DNA of 64,000 bases from Leptospira kmetyi serovar Malaysia str. Bejo-Iso9 (GTDB taxonomy: Bacteria; Spirochaetota; Leptospiria; Leptospirales; Leptospiraceae), in assembly GCF_000243735.2 (NCBI RefSeq), contig NZ_AHMP02000003.1, positions 707,001-771,000 on the forward strand, in the 5' to 3' direction. A program made the translations under genes and the position numbers. This document shows positions 1 through 32,302 of the stretch, piece after piece (within the stretch, counting starts at the first letter, position 1; the number at the start of each line of letters is the position of its first letter). The notes under the pieces were generated by a model, which did no database searches, had not been told where the DNA came from, and saw only the letters and a program-made list of their open reading frames with translations.

Positions 1-1178
1 GAAACCGAACCGAAACACTTTCTTCTACGCTCGAGGAAATCAAACGACTCAAAGAACAACAGGACGGGGATTATTTTCTGATCACCCTTCTCTTTCAGCC
101 CTTTCTTTCCAAAAATCATAAAACGGATTCGACTAAGATCGAAATTCATAGAAAACAATATAAGAAGTTTCAATTTAAGAATCGATCCTATGAAATCGGA
201 GGCGATGTCGTATTAAACGAAACCGTTCTCATCTCCGGAATCGAATACAGAGTTTTGATCAATGCGGACGCGATGGGAAAATCTTTACAAGGCGCGAGCG
301 GCGCTTTGATTTTTTGTTCCATCGTGAAAAGTTTTCTACAAACCCCCGATTACGAATTTAGAAATCCGGAGAATTGGCTTTTTCTTCTTTATCGGAACTT
401 ACAGGCGGTCTTTGAATCCTTCGACGGAAGCATGTTGGTTTCCGGAATTCTTTCCTTATATAGAATTTCAAGCGGAGATTTATTCTTTCTGAACTGCGAA
501 CATCCGCAGATCGTTCTGGTTCGAAACGGAAAAGCGGTTTATCTCCGCGAAGACGAGATGCTTCGAAAGATCGGCTTTCCCGATTCCGATCTCAAAGTAA
601 AGATCGAACATTTTAAACTTTTGCCCGGTGATACGATCCTCTATGGCTCGGACGGAAGAGAGGATTTGTACATTCAAGATTCTTCATGTTCTTCTGAAAA
701 ACAAAAATCCTCGGAGCCCGGTTTGTTCTTCGATCTCGTTGAAAAAGAAATTCCGGACTTGGACAAACTCGAAGACAAAATTCTCGAAATCGGAGAACTC
801 AGCGACGATCTGAGTTTTCTAAAAATTCAAGCGGCGCCGGAAACGAACTTCGAAGAGGAACTTTCCCGATGTAGAATTCTCATCCGACAAGGAAACGAAT
901 TCTTTCAAAAGGAAGAATTCCAAAAGGCCTGTTTCCACTACGCGCGCGCTTCCCTTCTCAGACCCGGAGATTTGAAACTCGCGAGAATGGTTTTGCTGCT
1001 CGCAAAGAAATCCCAGAACTTCAAACTCATCCGTTTCTTTTCCGAAAAGATTCTTCTGAGAACGGATGGATTCGAACTCCAAGGTTCCAAGGATTCCCCC
1101 CGGATAAAAACCTATTTCCGACTCGAAAACCTCGATATTACCATTCAGGACTCTACTTCCGGAAAAAAAGCAGTTTAA
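1..1178 (+). CDS. SpoIIE-type PP2C serine phosphatase, 5' end outside the window
   Basis: The frame is open from base 3 with no start, so the N-terminus, probably a sensor or membrane part, lies upstream. About 390 residues are visible. The PP2C/SpoIIE metal-binding motifs are all there: DGDYF near base 63, NADAMGKS near base 261, SDG-R-E-D near base 648 and DDLSFL near base 805. Such enzymes dephosphorylate phosphoserine on anti-sigma antagonists or similar partners. After the catalytic domain comes a TPR-like helical pair (bases about 865-1060, with FFQKEEFQKACFHYARA) and a short tail. The target is unknown. The family call is firm; the role in partner switching is inference. Confidence 0.85.
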   Translation, partial: NRTETLSSTLEEIKRLKEQQDGDYFLITLLFQPFLSKNHKTDSTKIEIHRKQYKKFQFKNRSYEIGGDVVLNETVLISGIEYRVLINADAMGKSLQGASGALIFCSIVKSFLQTPDYEFRNPENWLFLLYRNLQAVFESFDGSMLVSGILSLYRISSGDLFFLNCEHPQIVLVRNGKAVYLREDEMLRKIGFPDSDLKVKIEHFKLLPGDTILYGSDGREDLYIQDSSCSSEKQKSSEPGLFFDLVEKEIPDLDKLEDKILEIGELSDDLSFLKIQAAPETNFEEELSRCRILIRQGNEFFQKEEFQKACFHYARASLLRPGDLKLARMVLLLAKKSQNFKLIRFFSEKILLRTDGFELQGSKDSPRIKTYFRLENLDITIQDSTSGKKAV

Positions 1179-1200
1179 ACGGACATAAAAGAATTTATTG

Positions 1201-1229
1201 TTGAAATTGTTTCAAAATAAATGTATTAG
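1201..1229 (+). promoter_or_regulatory. Sigma-70-like promoter overlapping an inverted repeat
   Basis: TTGAAA (1201-1206), a 17-base spacer and TATTAG (1224-1229) make a good -35/-10 pair in an AT-rich gap of 249 bases. The -35 is the left arm of a perfect inverted repeat, TTGAAA-ttg-TTTCAA (1201-1215), which could be an operator. The nearest downstream gene starts about 200 bases later. This is prediction by eye only. Confidence 0.45.
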
Positions 1230-1427
1230 TCATAATTAATTCATTCTTTAGCGAAGATTCGAGCACTTTGTAAATAAGGATGAAACCGGAACGAAAGTCT
1301 CCTAAATCTTTAGCCTTCCGGTTATCTTTCAATGCCAGCTCGTTTGCTGGGATAGAATCCGAATCCTTTCTACGGATCGGGTTTGGATTCCGTCCCGGAA
1401 TTTTAGCCGTTGGGAAAATAAAAAAAT

Positions 1428-1772
1428 ATGAAGATCTATTCGGGCGCGATCAGTTCAAAATTGGATCAACCTCCCTTGTTCGTTACCAAAAACGGACTCA
1501 AACGAAAGATGCCGATTCAAGAACCTCAGAAAGTCTTGGAAAATTCCCTGGCTTACAGCCTTGAGAAAAACGTATTACTGATCTCATACAATCTTCTTCT
1601 GGATCATACCGGCGATTCCAAACTCGCGGAAAGCAGTTACCTACAATTCTCGGCGCGGTTTCACGAAACGTTCACACAAGAGTCTTGGTTCTTTTTATCC
1701 AATCGAATCGAAACTTTTTTGAGAGAATACGAACAAGCCAAACTGGATTTTCACTACGATTCCAAATTCTAA
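1428..1772 (+). CDS. Orphan protein, 114 residues
   Basis: I do not recognise this protein. It has no signal peptide, membrane segment or metal motif. The second half looks helical and mixed-charge (SLEKNVLLISYNLLLD, then FFLSNRIETFLREYEQAK), which suits a small soluble protein. The ATG at 1428 has only a weak purine stretch before it, so the start is uncertain. A competing frame (1280-1564) overlaps its first half, but its arginine- and serine-rich translation looks like a shadow. It lies alone between the phosphatase and slyD, with a possible promoter at 1201-1229. Spacing of about 120 bases to slyD suggests separate transcription. Confidence 0.5.
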   Translation: MKIYSGAISSKLDQPPLFVTKNGLKRKMPIQEPQKVLENSLAYSLEKNVLLISYNLLLDHTGDSKLAESSYLQFSARFHETFTQESWFFLSNRIETFLREYEQAKLDFHYDSKF

Positions 1773-1893
1773 AATAAAATTCTGATTGAGTTAAACCGAG
1801 CTGAATTTACCCTGAAAAGTACCTTGATTCCGGTATTTTTCTCAAACCGATTCCTGCCAGAATTTTGAATTTATATCCTATTTGGAGTTATCC

Positions 1894-2364
<471 letters not shown>

Positions 2365-2386
2365 GAATCGATTCTGATTCATATTC

Positions 2387-4384
2387 ATGTCCTGGAAGGA
2401 AGAATTAAATCCAGCTCAATTAGAAGCGGTCCTTACCCAGGAGGGACCGGTGCTCGTTTTAGCGGGCGCCGGAACCGGAAAAACAAAAACCATCGTCAGC
2501 CGTTTGGCTCATCTCGTTTCCTCGGGAATTCCAGCCTCTTCCATTCTACTTTTGACGTTTACTCGTAAAGCCGCGAGAGAAATGATCTTACGCGCGTCTT
2601 CGATCGGCGATTCCAAATGCGCGGACGTACAGGGCGGAACCTTTCATTCCTTTTGCAGCGGCGTGCTTCGAAGATTCGCTCCGGTTCTCGGGATTTCCTC
2701 GGACTTTACGATCCTCGACGAAGCGGACGTTTTGGACGTCTTTCAGTTTCTAAGAAACGAAAAAGATTTCGGAAAAACCAAATCCAGATTTCCCTCCAAC
2801 GAAACGTTAGTCTCCATTCACGGGGAAATTCAAAACACCGGAAAAAATCTGCAGGCTATATTAGAAAAAGATTATCCTCAATTTATCCAAAGGTTCGAAG
2901 ATATCACTCTGATTTTCGGCGATTATAAAATCTACAAAAGCGAACGTTCCCTTCTCGACTACGACGACCTTCTCTATTTTACCAAGGACTTACTTTCCAA
3001 TCATCCCGGGGTTCGAAGCACACTTTCCGAGAAGTACAGATTCGTGATGGTGGACGAGTTTCAGGACACGAACAAGGTTCAGGCGCATATCGCCTGTCTT
3101 CTCGCTTCCGAACATTCCAATCTGATGGTGGTCGGAGACGACGCTCAGTGCATCTACACCTTTCGAGGCGCCTCGGTCCGAGGAATATTAGATTTTCCTA
3201 AAATATTTTCCAACACCAAAACCGTTTTTTTGGAAAAGAATTATCGAAGCACTCCCGCGATTTTGAATCTCGCAAACGCGGTTCTCCATAATTTCGCGGA
3301 AAAATACGACAAATATCTTTTTACGGACAACGAAAACGGTCCCGTACCGGCGGTTCTTCAGTTTACGGACGAACTCGAAGAAGCCGAAGGAATCGCGGAC
3401 ATTCTTTTGCAAAAAAAAGAGGAAGGAATTCCGTTTCAAAGAATGAGCGTTCTTTTTCGAGCGGGATGGAATTCGAATCAGCTCGAACTCGTTTTAGCAA
3501 AACGGAATATTCCTTTCGTAAAATTCGGCGGAAGAAAATTCATCGAAACCGCGCATATCAAGGACTTGCTTTCCTTTTTAAAAATTCTTTTGAACCCTTT
3601 GGATTCGGTTTCTTGGATTCGTGTCTTAAAATTGATTCCCGGAATCGGAAACGCGAAATCAAACGATCTTTTGGAAAAGATTCGAATGAGTTCCGGTTCT
3701 TTCGAAGTTCTTTCCGAGGAAAAAGGAAGTTCGATCGAAAAGTATCTTTCTCCCCTTTTGAATCTGTATCGGAAACACAAGGAAGGTTCTTCTGTAGTTA
3801 AGAATATCGCAGCGGACTTTATCGATTACTATCGCGTTCTTTTGGAAAAAAATTACGACGATTATAAACGAAGATCCGAAGACTTGGATTCCGTTTTGGG
3901 CTTCGCACTCAAATACGATTCTCTTGGCGCATTTTTATCGGACCTTACGATGGATTCCGCTTCCTTAAGTTTGGATAAGATCAAACCGGACAATCAAGAA
4001 TCCGATCTGCTTAATCTTTCCACGGTTCATTCCGCGAAGGGACTCGAGTTCGACGTGGTTTTCGTATTGAATTCGACCGAAGGCGTTTTCCCCTCGAACA
4101 AAAACACGGATACCGAAGAGGAACGAAGACTTTTTTACGTGGCGATCACAAGAGCCAGAAAGGAATTGTTTTTAACCCGGCCTTCCTTGGCGCAATCGAG
4201 ATCCGGTCCGTATTACACGAAACTTTCCCGTTTTTTGAGCGAGATCCAATCTCCAGAAAAAGTATATGAGTTAAAGCTAATGTCCGGCAAATCCGCGAAC
4301 AAGGATTCCTTTGCTTCACAAGGAACTCCCGCGAAACCCGCAAACGATTCTTTCGCTCGTATCCAGGATTATTTCGGAAATTGA
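2387..4384 (+). CDS. UvrD/Rep/PcrA-family DNA helicase
   Basis: A superfamily 1A 3'-5' DNA helicase of 665 residues. Walker A is AGAGTGKT (26-33), motif Ia is LTFTRKAA, Walker B is VDEFQDTN (from 222), motif III is VGDDAQCIYTFRG, motif V is TVHSAKGLEFD (about 545) and motif VI is YVAITRAR (about 584). The protein is somewhat shorter than UvrD or PcrA, and the C-terminal tail after motif VI is short. Such enzymes unwind DNA in repair and clear proteins from DNA. A SprT-like protease gene starts 3 bases after the stop, which points to a shared job on DNA-protein lesions (inference). Whether this is the only UvrD-type helicase in the genome cannot be seen, so I give no symbol. Confidence 0.93.
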   Translation: MSWKEELNPAQLEAVLTQEGPVLVLAGAGTGKTKTIVSRLAHLVSSGIPASSILLLTFTRKAAREMILRASSIGDSKCADVQGGTFHSFCSGVLRRFAPVLGISSDFTILDEADVLDVFQFLRNEKDFGKTKSRFPSNETLVSIHGEIQNTGKNLQAILEKDYPQFIQRFEDITLIFGDYKIYKSERSLLDYDDLLYFTKDLLSNHPGVRSTLSEKYRFVMVDEFQDTNKVQAHIACLLASEHSNLMVVGDDAQCIYTFRGASVRGILDFPKIFSNTKTVFLEKNYRSTPAILNLANAVLHNFAEKYDKYLFTDNENGPVPAVLQFTDELEEAEGIADILLQKKEEGIPFQRMSVLFRAGWNSNQLELVLAKRNIPFVKFGGRKFIETAHIKDLLSFLKILLNPLDSVSWIRVLKLIPGIGNAKSNDLLEKIRMSSGSFEVLSEEKGSSIEKYLSPLLNLYRKHKEGSSVVKNIAADFIDYYRVLLEKNYDDYKRRSEDLDSVLGFALKYDSLGAFLSDLTMDSASLSLDKIKPDNQESDLLNLSTVHSAKGLEFDVVFVLNSTEGVFPSNKNTDTEEERRLFYVAITRARKELFLTRPSLAQSRSGPYYTKLSRFLSEIQSPEKVYELKLMSGKSANKDSFASQGTPAKPANDSFARIQDYFGN

Positions 4385-4387
4385 TCC

Positions 4388-5140
4388 ATGGTATACCCCT
4401 TTCAAAGACGCAACGAAACCATCGAAGAATCCTCGGTTATCCCGTATCTTAAAAAAAGAATATTCGATTTTTTGAAATTACCGGGCACCAAAATCCTGGA
4501 CGGAAAAAAAATCGAAACGAAATTTTATCCGTACGCGAATTTAGGAAGTTCGATCCGAATTTCCTCCGGCAAACTCGAGTTTAAGATCCATTCTTCCTAT
4601 TTAAAGGCGCAAACGGAAGAATTGGAGGCGGTCATCGATCTGCTTTTATACAAACTTCTCAAGAAACCCGTTCCGGAAAACTTGAACGCAACGATCCGAA
4701 AATTTTACGATCGTCAAAACGAACGGAAAAATCGAGCCGATAAAAACCGGAAAAGAATCGAACGTTCTCCGAAACAAAACGCGCGGCTTCGAGAGATTTT
4801 GGTCCGGCTGAACGATTCTTATTTAAAAATCGATATAACAGACTTGGAAATTTTTTGGGGAAAATCGAAGTCTAAAACGAGGCTCGGTCATTACGATCCG
4901 GCCCATCACATGATCGTAATCAATCCGATTCTATCCCTTGAGTATGTCCCAGGCTTCGTATTGGAATACATCGTCTTTCACGAACTGCTCCACGTTTATT
5001 TTCCGGTGACGAGAAAAAGAGGAAGAAACGTCATTCACGGCGCGGAATTCAAAATCTTTGAAAAAAAATTTCCGGATTACAAAAGGGCGAACGTTTGGCT
5101 GAAGTCCAAATTCTATCAGACGATGATTTTACATACTTGA
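4388..5140 (+). CDS. SprT-like zinc metalloprotease
   Basis: A 250-residue protein carrying HELLH at 198-202 and a third probable zinc ligand in IHGAEF (His217). The spacing and the HG-x-E-F/W block resemble SprT/SPRTN-type gluzincins better than the YgjP group, which has a shorter spacing. A conserved-looking WGKSKSKTRLGHYD stretch precedes it, like the W-G segment of SprT domains. The first 150 residues are lysine- and arginine-rich (for example NRKRIERSPKQNAR) and may bind DNA. Eukaryotic relatives (SPRTN, Wss1) degrade proteins crosslinked to DNA; the bacterial role is little known. It sits 3 bases behind the helicase gene. No secretion signal is present. The protease family call is good; the substrate is inference. 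Confidence 0.75.
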   Translation: MVYPFQRRNETIEESSVIPYLKKRIFDFLKLPGTKILDGKKIETKFYPYANLGSSIRISSGKLEFKIHSSYLKAQTEELEAVIDLLLYKLLKKPVPENLNATIRKFYDRQNERKNRADKNRKRIERSPKQNARLREILVRLNDSYLKIDITDLEIFWGKSKSKTRLGHYDPAHHMIVINPILSLEYVPGFVLEYIVFHELLHVYFPVTRKRGRNVIHGAEFKIFEKKFPDYKRANVWLKSKFYQTMILHT

Positions 5141-5189
5141 TCTATTTTGAATTTTATGGTTTTTTTATATTCGAAAAAAGAGGGACCCG

Positions 5190-5387
5190 ATGCATCCGAA
5201 AGTATTTGAAACTCTTTATATTCGTAAAAACTACGTGGACGACGAATTGAGAAATCACCTAAAAGAAATGCAAAGTCTGAATTACCGTTCTCTCGGAGAA
5301 TACGACCGTGGCGTTTACGACGGTTACGTTCAGGCGATCACCGAAATTTTAAAAAAGATAGAACGGAAATTTTCGCAGGCGGGATGA
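5190..5387 (+). CDS. Small orphan protein, 65 residues
   Basis: A short charged protein predicted to be mostly helical (DDELRNHLKEMQSL, then YVQAITEILKKIERKF), with no signal peptide or cysteine motif. The ATG at 5190 has AGAGGG about 6 bases before it. The stop is two bases before the TTG start of the ketopantoate reductase, so the two are probably translated together. I do not recognise the family. The good ribosome-binding site and tight packing argue that it is real. Confidence 0.65.
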   Translation: MHPKVFETLYIRKNYVDDELRNHLKEMQSLNYRSLGEYDRGVYDGYVQAITEILKKIERKFSQAG

Positions 5388-5388
5388 A

Positions 5389-6306
5389 TTGTTTCGAATA
5401 TTGGTTTTAGGTTCCGGCGCGATCGCCGGGCTTTACGCGGGCAAACTTGCACAAGCGGGTTGCAGTTTGGACTTTTGGGTCCGAAAAAATTCTTCCGATC
5501 TGAAAAAGAACGGGTTTGAAATCGAAAGCCAACCTTGGGGAAATTTTAAATTTCCAACGAACGAAGTCTTCGAAACGATTCCCGAGAATTTAGAGAAATA
5601 CGATCTCATTCTCAACTGTTTGAAATGTCTTCCCGAGATTCGTTTGGAAACGATCTTAGGAAAAAAAATTCCCGAATCGGTTGCGATCCTGCTTTTACAA
5701 AACGGAATCGGAATCGAAGAACCCGTCTCAAATCTGTATCCGAACAACGAAATTCTCAGCGGACTCGCCTTCGTTTGTGCGAACCGATTGAACGACGGAA
5801 AAATTCTCCACTTGGATTACGGAGAATTGACGATCGGTTCTTGGAACAGGAAGGATTCTTCCGTCGCAAAAACACTTTCGGATCTTTTTAACGGCGTGGG
5901 AGTTCCCACACAAATCACCGAAACGATCCGCCAAGCGCGTTGGAAAAAACTGATGTGGAACGCGCCCTTCAACCCGATCAGCGTCCTTTCCGGCGGAAAA
6001 AACACTTCCGAAATTTTGGCGCAGACGTTCGGACGCAAACTTGTGATCGAAATCATGAAGGAGGTCCAACGACTTTCCAAACTGGACGGAGCCGAGGTTC
6101 CCGAAACTCAGATCCCTACGTTCATCTCGATGACGGAAACGATGAAACCCTATAAAACGAGTATGCTTTTGGATTTTGAAGCGGGAAGACCGATGGAAAT
6201 CGAGTCGATACTCGGAAACACCGTTCGTATCGCGGAAAAAAACGGATTAGAAATTCCGCATATTCAAACTTTATATTCTCTTTTGAAACTGAAGGAAAAT
6301 CTATAA
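5389..6306 (+). CDS. panE: 2-dehydropantoate 2-reductase (ketopantoate reductase)
   Basis: A 305-residue NADPH-dependent reductase that turns ketopantoate into pantoate in pantothenate and coenzyme A synthesis. The N-terminal Rossmann motif is GSGAIAG-x-YAG (residues about 7-16). The middle carries NGIG, and the C-terminal ApbA domain shows W-KKLMWNAPFNPISVL, with the family's conserved lysine and asparagine, and a later MLLDFEAGRPMEIE block. The start is TTG at 5389, preceded by GGGA; no ATG lies nearby in frame. It converges on the VWA gene with 10 bases between the stops. Some ApbA-family members act on other keto acids, so the exact substrate is inferred. Confidence 0.85.
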   Translation: MFRILVLGSGAIAGLYAGKLAQAGCSLDFWVRKNSSDLKKNGFEIESQPWGNFKFPTNEVFETIPENLEKYDLILNCLKCLPEIRLETILGKKIPESVAILLLQNGIGIEEPVSNLYPNNEILSGLAFVCANRLNDGKILHLDYGELTIGSWNRKDSSVAKTLSDLFNGVGVPTQITETIRQARWKKLMWNAPFNPISVLSGGKNTSEILAQTFGRKLVIEIMKEVQRLSKLDGAEVPETQIPTFISMTETMKPYKTSMLLDFEAGRPMEIESILGNTVRIAEKNGLEIPHIQTLYSLLKLKENL

Positions 6307-6316
6307 ACGCGGCACG

Positions 6317-7510
<1,194 letters not shown>

Positions 7511-7511
7511 T

Positions 7512-8309
<798 letters not shown>

Positions 8310-8369
8310 GAGAATACTTGGATTGATTCTAACGTTATAGTTCTTCCCTGCAAGAGAAAAACCTTTCTT

Positions 8370-10466
<2,097 letters not shown>

Positions 10467-10475
10467 ACGAAAAAT

Positions 10476-16238
<5,763 letters not shown>

Positions 16239-16313
16239 GGGTTTCTCCCGAAACGGAAAGTTATTTCGGAAAGAAAACCCTAAGTCAAAAAGAGAAGCAA
16301 GCGAAAACCGATT

Positions 16314-19030
<2,717 letters not shown>

Positions 19031-19042
19031 TCTATCCTTTTA

Positions 19043-19064
19043 GACTCCGAGGATTCTCGGAGTC
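19043..19064 (-). promoter_or_regulatory. Nine-bp hairpin between the lipoprotein gene and tldD
   Basis: GACTCCGAG-gatt-CTCGGAGTC is a perfect inverted repeat. On the minus strand it lies after the lipoprotein stop and about 5 bases before the tldD ribosome-binding site. It has no U-run on that strand (a T-run follows on the plus strand), so it is more likely a leader or RNA-processing hairpin than a clean terminator. Confidence 0.5.
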
Positions 19065-19079
19065 CGTAGTTTTTCTAGG

Positions 19080-19457
19080 TTAAGGCTTTTTGATTTTTTC
19101 CCTGTATTTGATCGCGTGCGCCGTTGCTTTCCATTTGACTCGATTCCAAACGACTAAAAGAATACTCGTTTCCTCGACTTCGAAACGATAATTCATGATC
19201 TCGTCCCCGCCCAGGGCCTTCGATTTATCGCGCAATTCTTTGTAACCGGTTTCACCCGTAACCACGAGCATCAACCAAGAAGTATAAACTCCTTCCGTTT
19301 CCACGGTTCCCAAAATTTGAAAATCGTCCGAAGAGATCAGATATTGAGTGTAATTCGTGCCCAAACCGGGAACTCGAATATCCCTGTAGATACAACCGCT
19401 CAGCAAAAAGGAAACAAACGCCAAAAGCAGAATGTTTCTCAGTTTCAAAACTCTCAT
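19080..19457 (-). CDS. Small lipoprotein of unknown function (TRL-like)
   Basis: A 125-residue exported lipoprotein. The signal peptide ILLLAFVSFLLSGC ends in lipobox LSGC, with the lipidated cysteine near residue 22. The mature part has GYKELRDKSKALGGDEIMNYRFE and VVWNRVKWKATAHAIKY. The pattern of alanine-rich helix, then aspartate, then hydrophobic strand recalls small TRL-like or YbjQ-like envelope lipoproteins, but I cannot assign a family. The ATG at 19457 is chosen because GGAGG lies 7 bases before it; a TTG at 19472 falls within that site. It is followed by tldD 49 bases downstream. Confidence 0.75.
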   Translation of the reverse strand: MRVLKLRNILLLAFVSFLLSGCIYRDIRVPGLGTNYTQYLISSDDFQILGTVETEGVYTSWLMLVVTGETGYKELRDKSKALGGDEIMNYRFEVEETSILLVVWNRVKWKATAHAIKYREKIKKP

Positions 19458-19488
19458 ATACTTTCCTCCCAAATTTTAAACAAGTCCA

Positions 19489-19878
19489 TTATAAATCTCG
19501 AATATACTTCTGTTCCGGTAATTGTCCTTGAAGAGCGAGTCGGATATAATCGACTCCTTTTAGGTCGTCCGAATAACGGGGGATCAAGTGGAAGTGCATG
19601 TGAGGAACCATCTCCGAAACCGTCACGGTATACACTTTAACGGGAGAATGGTTTTTATAAATCCAATCGGTCGCGAACTCGAGCGCCTTTGCGAAATCGG
19701 AAAACGCATCCTTGGACCAATCCCGATACGAGGTCCAATGCGAACGGGGTTCTATGTAAAGATACCCTTTGAGTTTTTTTTCTTCCTCGGAATGACGGAC
19801 CGAAAATTCTCCGAAACGGAAAAGAATTTCAGAATCGTCTCCGGATTGATGAAACTTACAAAGTGGACAATCGGACAT
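19489..19878 (-). CDS. HIT-family nucleotide-binding protein
   Basis: A 129-residue histidine-triad protein. The triad reads HMHFHLIPR, the family's HxHxHxx nucleotide-phosphate-binding loop; a CPLC pair at residues 4-7 is the start of the zinc site found in many HIT hydrolases. HIT proteins hydrolyse nucleoside phosphoramidates, dinucleoside polyphosphates or adenylylated products. Which of these applies cannot be told. The lipoprotein gene follows 31 bases downstream on the same strand. Upstream, a hairpin at 19918-19938 lies in the gap to the divergent exported orphan. Confidence 0.88.
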   Translation of the reverse strand: MSDCPLCKFHQSGDDSEILFRFGEFSVRHSEEEKKLKGYLYIEPRSHWTSYRDWSKDAFSDFAKALEFATDWIYKNHSPVKVYTVTVSEMVPHMHFHLIPRYSDDLKGVDYIRLALQGQLPEQKYIRDL

Positions 19879-19917
19879 GAAAGGACCTAAAATCGATTTC
19901 TATGATTATTTCAAAGA

Positions 19918-19938
19918 TTCTCCTCTTGTATAGGAGAA
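19918..19938. promoter_or_regulatory. Inverted repeat in a divergent intergenic region
   Basis: TTCTCCT-cttgtat-AGGAGAA is a perfect 7-bp inverted repeat between the divergently read HIT gene and the exported orphan. It could be an operator or part of a leader. No protein is known to bind it. Confidence 0.35.
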
Positions 19939-20052
19939 AATGATCGAAAGAGACAAAGGACCGTTTAAAAAAACGTTTCGGAAAGAATTTATTCTTTTCA
20001 GATGGAGGAAACCGAACCAAACTTGAGTCCGTTCTTTTTTATTAGGAATCCT

Positions 20053-20912
<860 letters not shown>

Positions 20913-20928
20913 ATTTAGTTTTGCCTGT

Positions 20929-20968
<40 letters not shown>

Positions 20969-21097
20969 CGTATCAGTTTCCTTTTTTTAGTTTTTGAGAC
21001 CAAAATTTGTCCAGGTCCGGAACTATACTAAAAAAGTAAGCCGCTTAGAACTCCGCGGCGCCACTGCCGAGAACCGTAAAGGAAGGAGGCAGAAAAC

Positions 21098-22195
<1,098 letters not shown>

Positions 22196-22204
22196 GTAAC
22201 CCAC

Positions 22205-22262
<58 letters not shown>

Positions 22263-22340
22263 AGTTACAGCATTCTCCCCGAATTAAAATCTTTCTCTAA
22301 GAAACATAAAAAAAGAATCTTATCAAAGATAACGAGGATT

Positions 22341-23357
22341 ATGGCGGAGATCAGCATCTTAGGAGCGGGCGGTTTAACCGGTAAGGAATTACTTTCACTT
22401 CTATCGCATCAATCGGAACACGAAGTCGTTCATATCACGAGCGATAAACTCGCGGGTAAAACCCTCTCCGAAGTCTTTCCGGAAATTCCGTTTCCAAAAA
22501 ATCTCACCTTTCAAAAACACGAGGACGCGGTCCCTAAAAAATCCCTGGTGGTTCTTGCGGTTCCGAACGAAGTTTCCATAGAATCCGCGCCGAAGTTTTT
22601 GGACGCGGGTCACAAAGTGATCGATCTTTCCGGCGTTTACAGACTTCACGACCAAGAAATATTAGAAAAATCTTATAAACTAAAACACACGAAATTCTCG
22701 TACGTGGACAAAGCGGTTTTCGGAATTCCGGAGATATTTCGGGATCAACTCAAAGGCGCGGACTTCGTTTCCAATCCCGGTTGTTTTTCCACTTCGGTCA
22801 TTCTCCCCGTGTTTTTGTTAAACGAACTCAGAAAAAATCTAAGACCTCGAATCGTAGCCGATTCGAAATCCGGTGTTTCCGGCGCCGGTGGAAGAACGGA
22901 AGACGTAGGTTTTTCTTATACGGGCGTGTATGAAAACTTTCGGGCCTATAAGGTTCTGACACATCAACACGAACCCGAAATCAAGGAATACGTCTACGCA
23001 AAGTCGGGATTGGCCGAACCGGAAGTGATCTTTACACCGCATCTTCTTCCGGTTTATAGAGGAATTCTTTCCACGATCTTTTTGGAATTGGATGCCGAAC
23101 CTTCACAGGACCCGATCGAAGTTTTACGCAATTCTTCCCAAAACGAACCCTTTGTTCGGATTTTAAATACTCCGGAAGAGATCGAACTCAAAAAAATCCA
23201 ACATACGAACTTCCTGGACATCAGCGTTCGAAGAAGAGGAAACACGTTAGTCGTCGTTTCCGCCTTGGACAACCTCGTAAAAGGCGCGGCGGGTCAGGCC
23301 TTACAAAACATCAATCTGATGACCGGAACCCGGGAAACTCTGGGACTTCTCCCCTAA
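22341..23357 (+). CDS. argC: N-acetyl-gamma-glutamyl-phosphate reductase
   Basis: A 338-residue enzyme of arginine synthesis that reduces N-acetylglutamyl phosphate to the semialdehyde with NADPH. The Rossmann motif is [11 protein letters not shown] at the N-terminus. The catalytic cysteine lies in SNPGCFST (about residue 154), and the catalytic histidine is probably in [16 protein letters not shown] and the [10 protein letters not shown] block are typical of ArgC. It opens a plus-strand run, argC then acyl-CoA ligase then nucleosidase-like gene, with 8 bases to the next start. It is separated from recA by the terminator. Confidence 0.95.
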   Translation: MAEISILGAGGLTGKELLSLLSHQSEHEVVHITSDKLAGKTLSEVFPEIPFPKNLTFQKHEDAVPKKSLVVLAVPNEVSIESAPKFLDAGHKVIDLSGVYRLHDQEILEKSYKLKHTKFSYVDKAVFGIPEIFRDQLKGADFVSNPGCFSTSVILPVFLLNELRKNLRPRIVADSKSGVSGAGGRTEDVGFSYTGVYENFRAYKVLTHQHEPEIKEYVYAKSGLAEPEVIFTPHLLPVYRGILSTIFLELDAEPSQDPIEVLRNSSQNEPFVRILNTPEEIELKKIQHTNFLDISVRRRGNTLVVVSALDNLVKGAAGQALQNINLMTGTRETLGLLP

Positions 23358-23365
23358 CCGATCTT

Positions 23366-27686
<4,321 letters not shown>

Positions 27687-27814
27687 AAAACGCAGGTGAC
27701 TCTATTTTAATACGACGAGAAAGTAAAGGATTTCTCAAAACCCCATCCTTTGAATCGCGGATTCGCGAATGCTTTTCTCTTGATTTTCTGGCTTACCGCG
27801 CAAAGTTATACACA

Positions 27815-29475
<1,661 letters not shown>

Positions 29476-29476
29476 T

Positions 29477-29509
29477 CCGCGACGAAGTTTGCGACGCTTG
29501 CGGTTTTTT
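29477..29509 (+). terminator. Imperfect terminator behind the GT9 gene
   Basis: CCGC-[gacg]-AAG ... CTT-GCGG followed by six T, starting one base after the stop codon. The stem contains a four-base bulge, so it is weaker than the recA terminator, but position and T-run fit. Confidence 0.6.
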
Positions 29510-29518
29510 GCGACAAGA

Positions 29519-29533
29519 CGTTAACCGTTAACG
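29519..29533. repeat. Near-perfect palindrome between convergent glycan genes
   Basis: CGTTAAC-c-GTTAACG, a 7-bp inverted repeat around a single base, contains two HpaI-type GTTAAC half-units. It lies between the convergent GT9 and GT4 genes and may act with the neighbouring hairpin as a two-way stop. Confidence 0.4.
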
Positions 29534-29540
29534 CAATCGT

Positions 29541-30851
<1,311 letters not shown>

Positions 30852-30888
30852 CAAAGATCTCCTAATTCACGGACGCGCCGGAATCCTA

Positions 30889-30949
<61 letters not shown>

Positions 30950-30951
30950 GT

Positions 30952-32286
<1,335 letters not shown>

Positions 32287-32302
32287 TCTCGTTGCTTATC
32301 TT

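Noticed and set aside
1280..1564. A 94-residue plus-strand frame with an ATG
   Set aside because: It overlaps the 114-residue orphan in another frame; AAGG touches its ATG with no spacing, and the translation is low in complexity. It remains a minor possibility.
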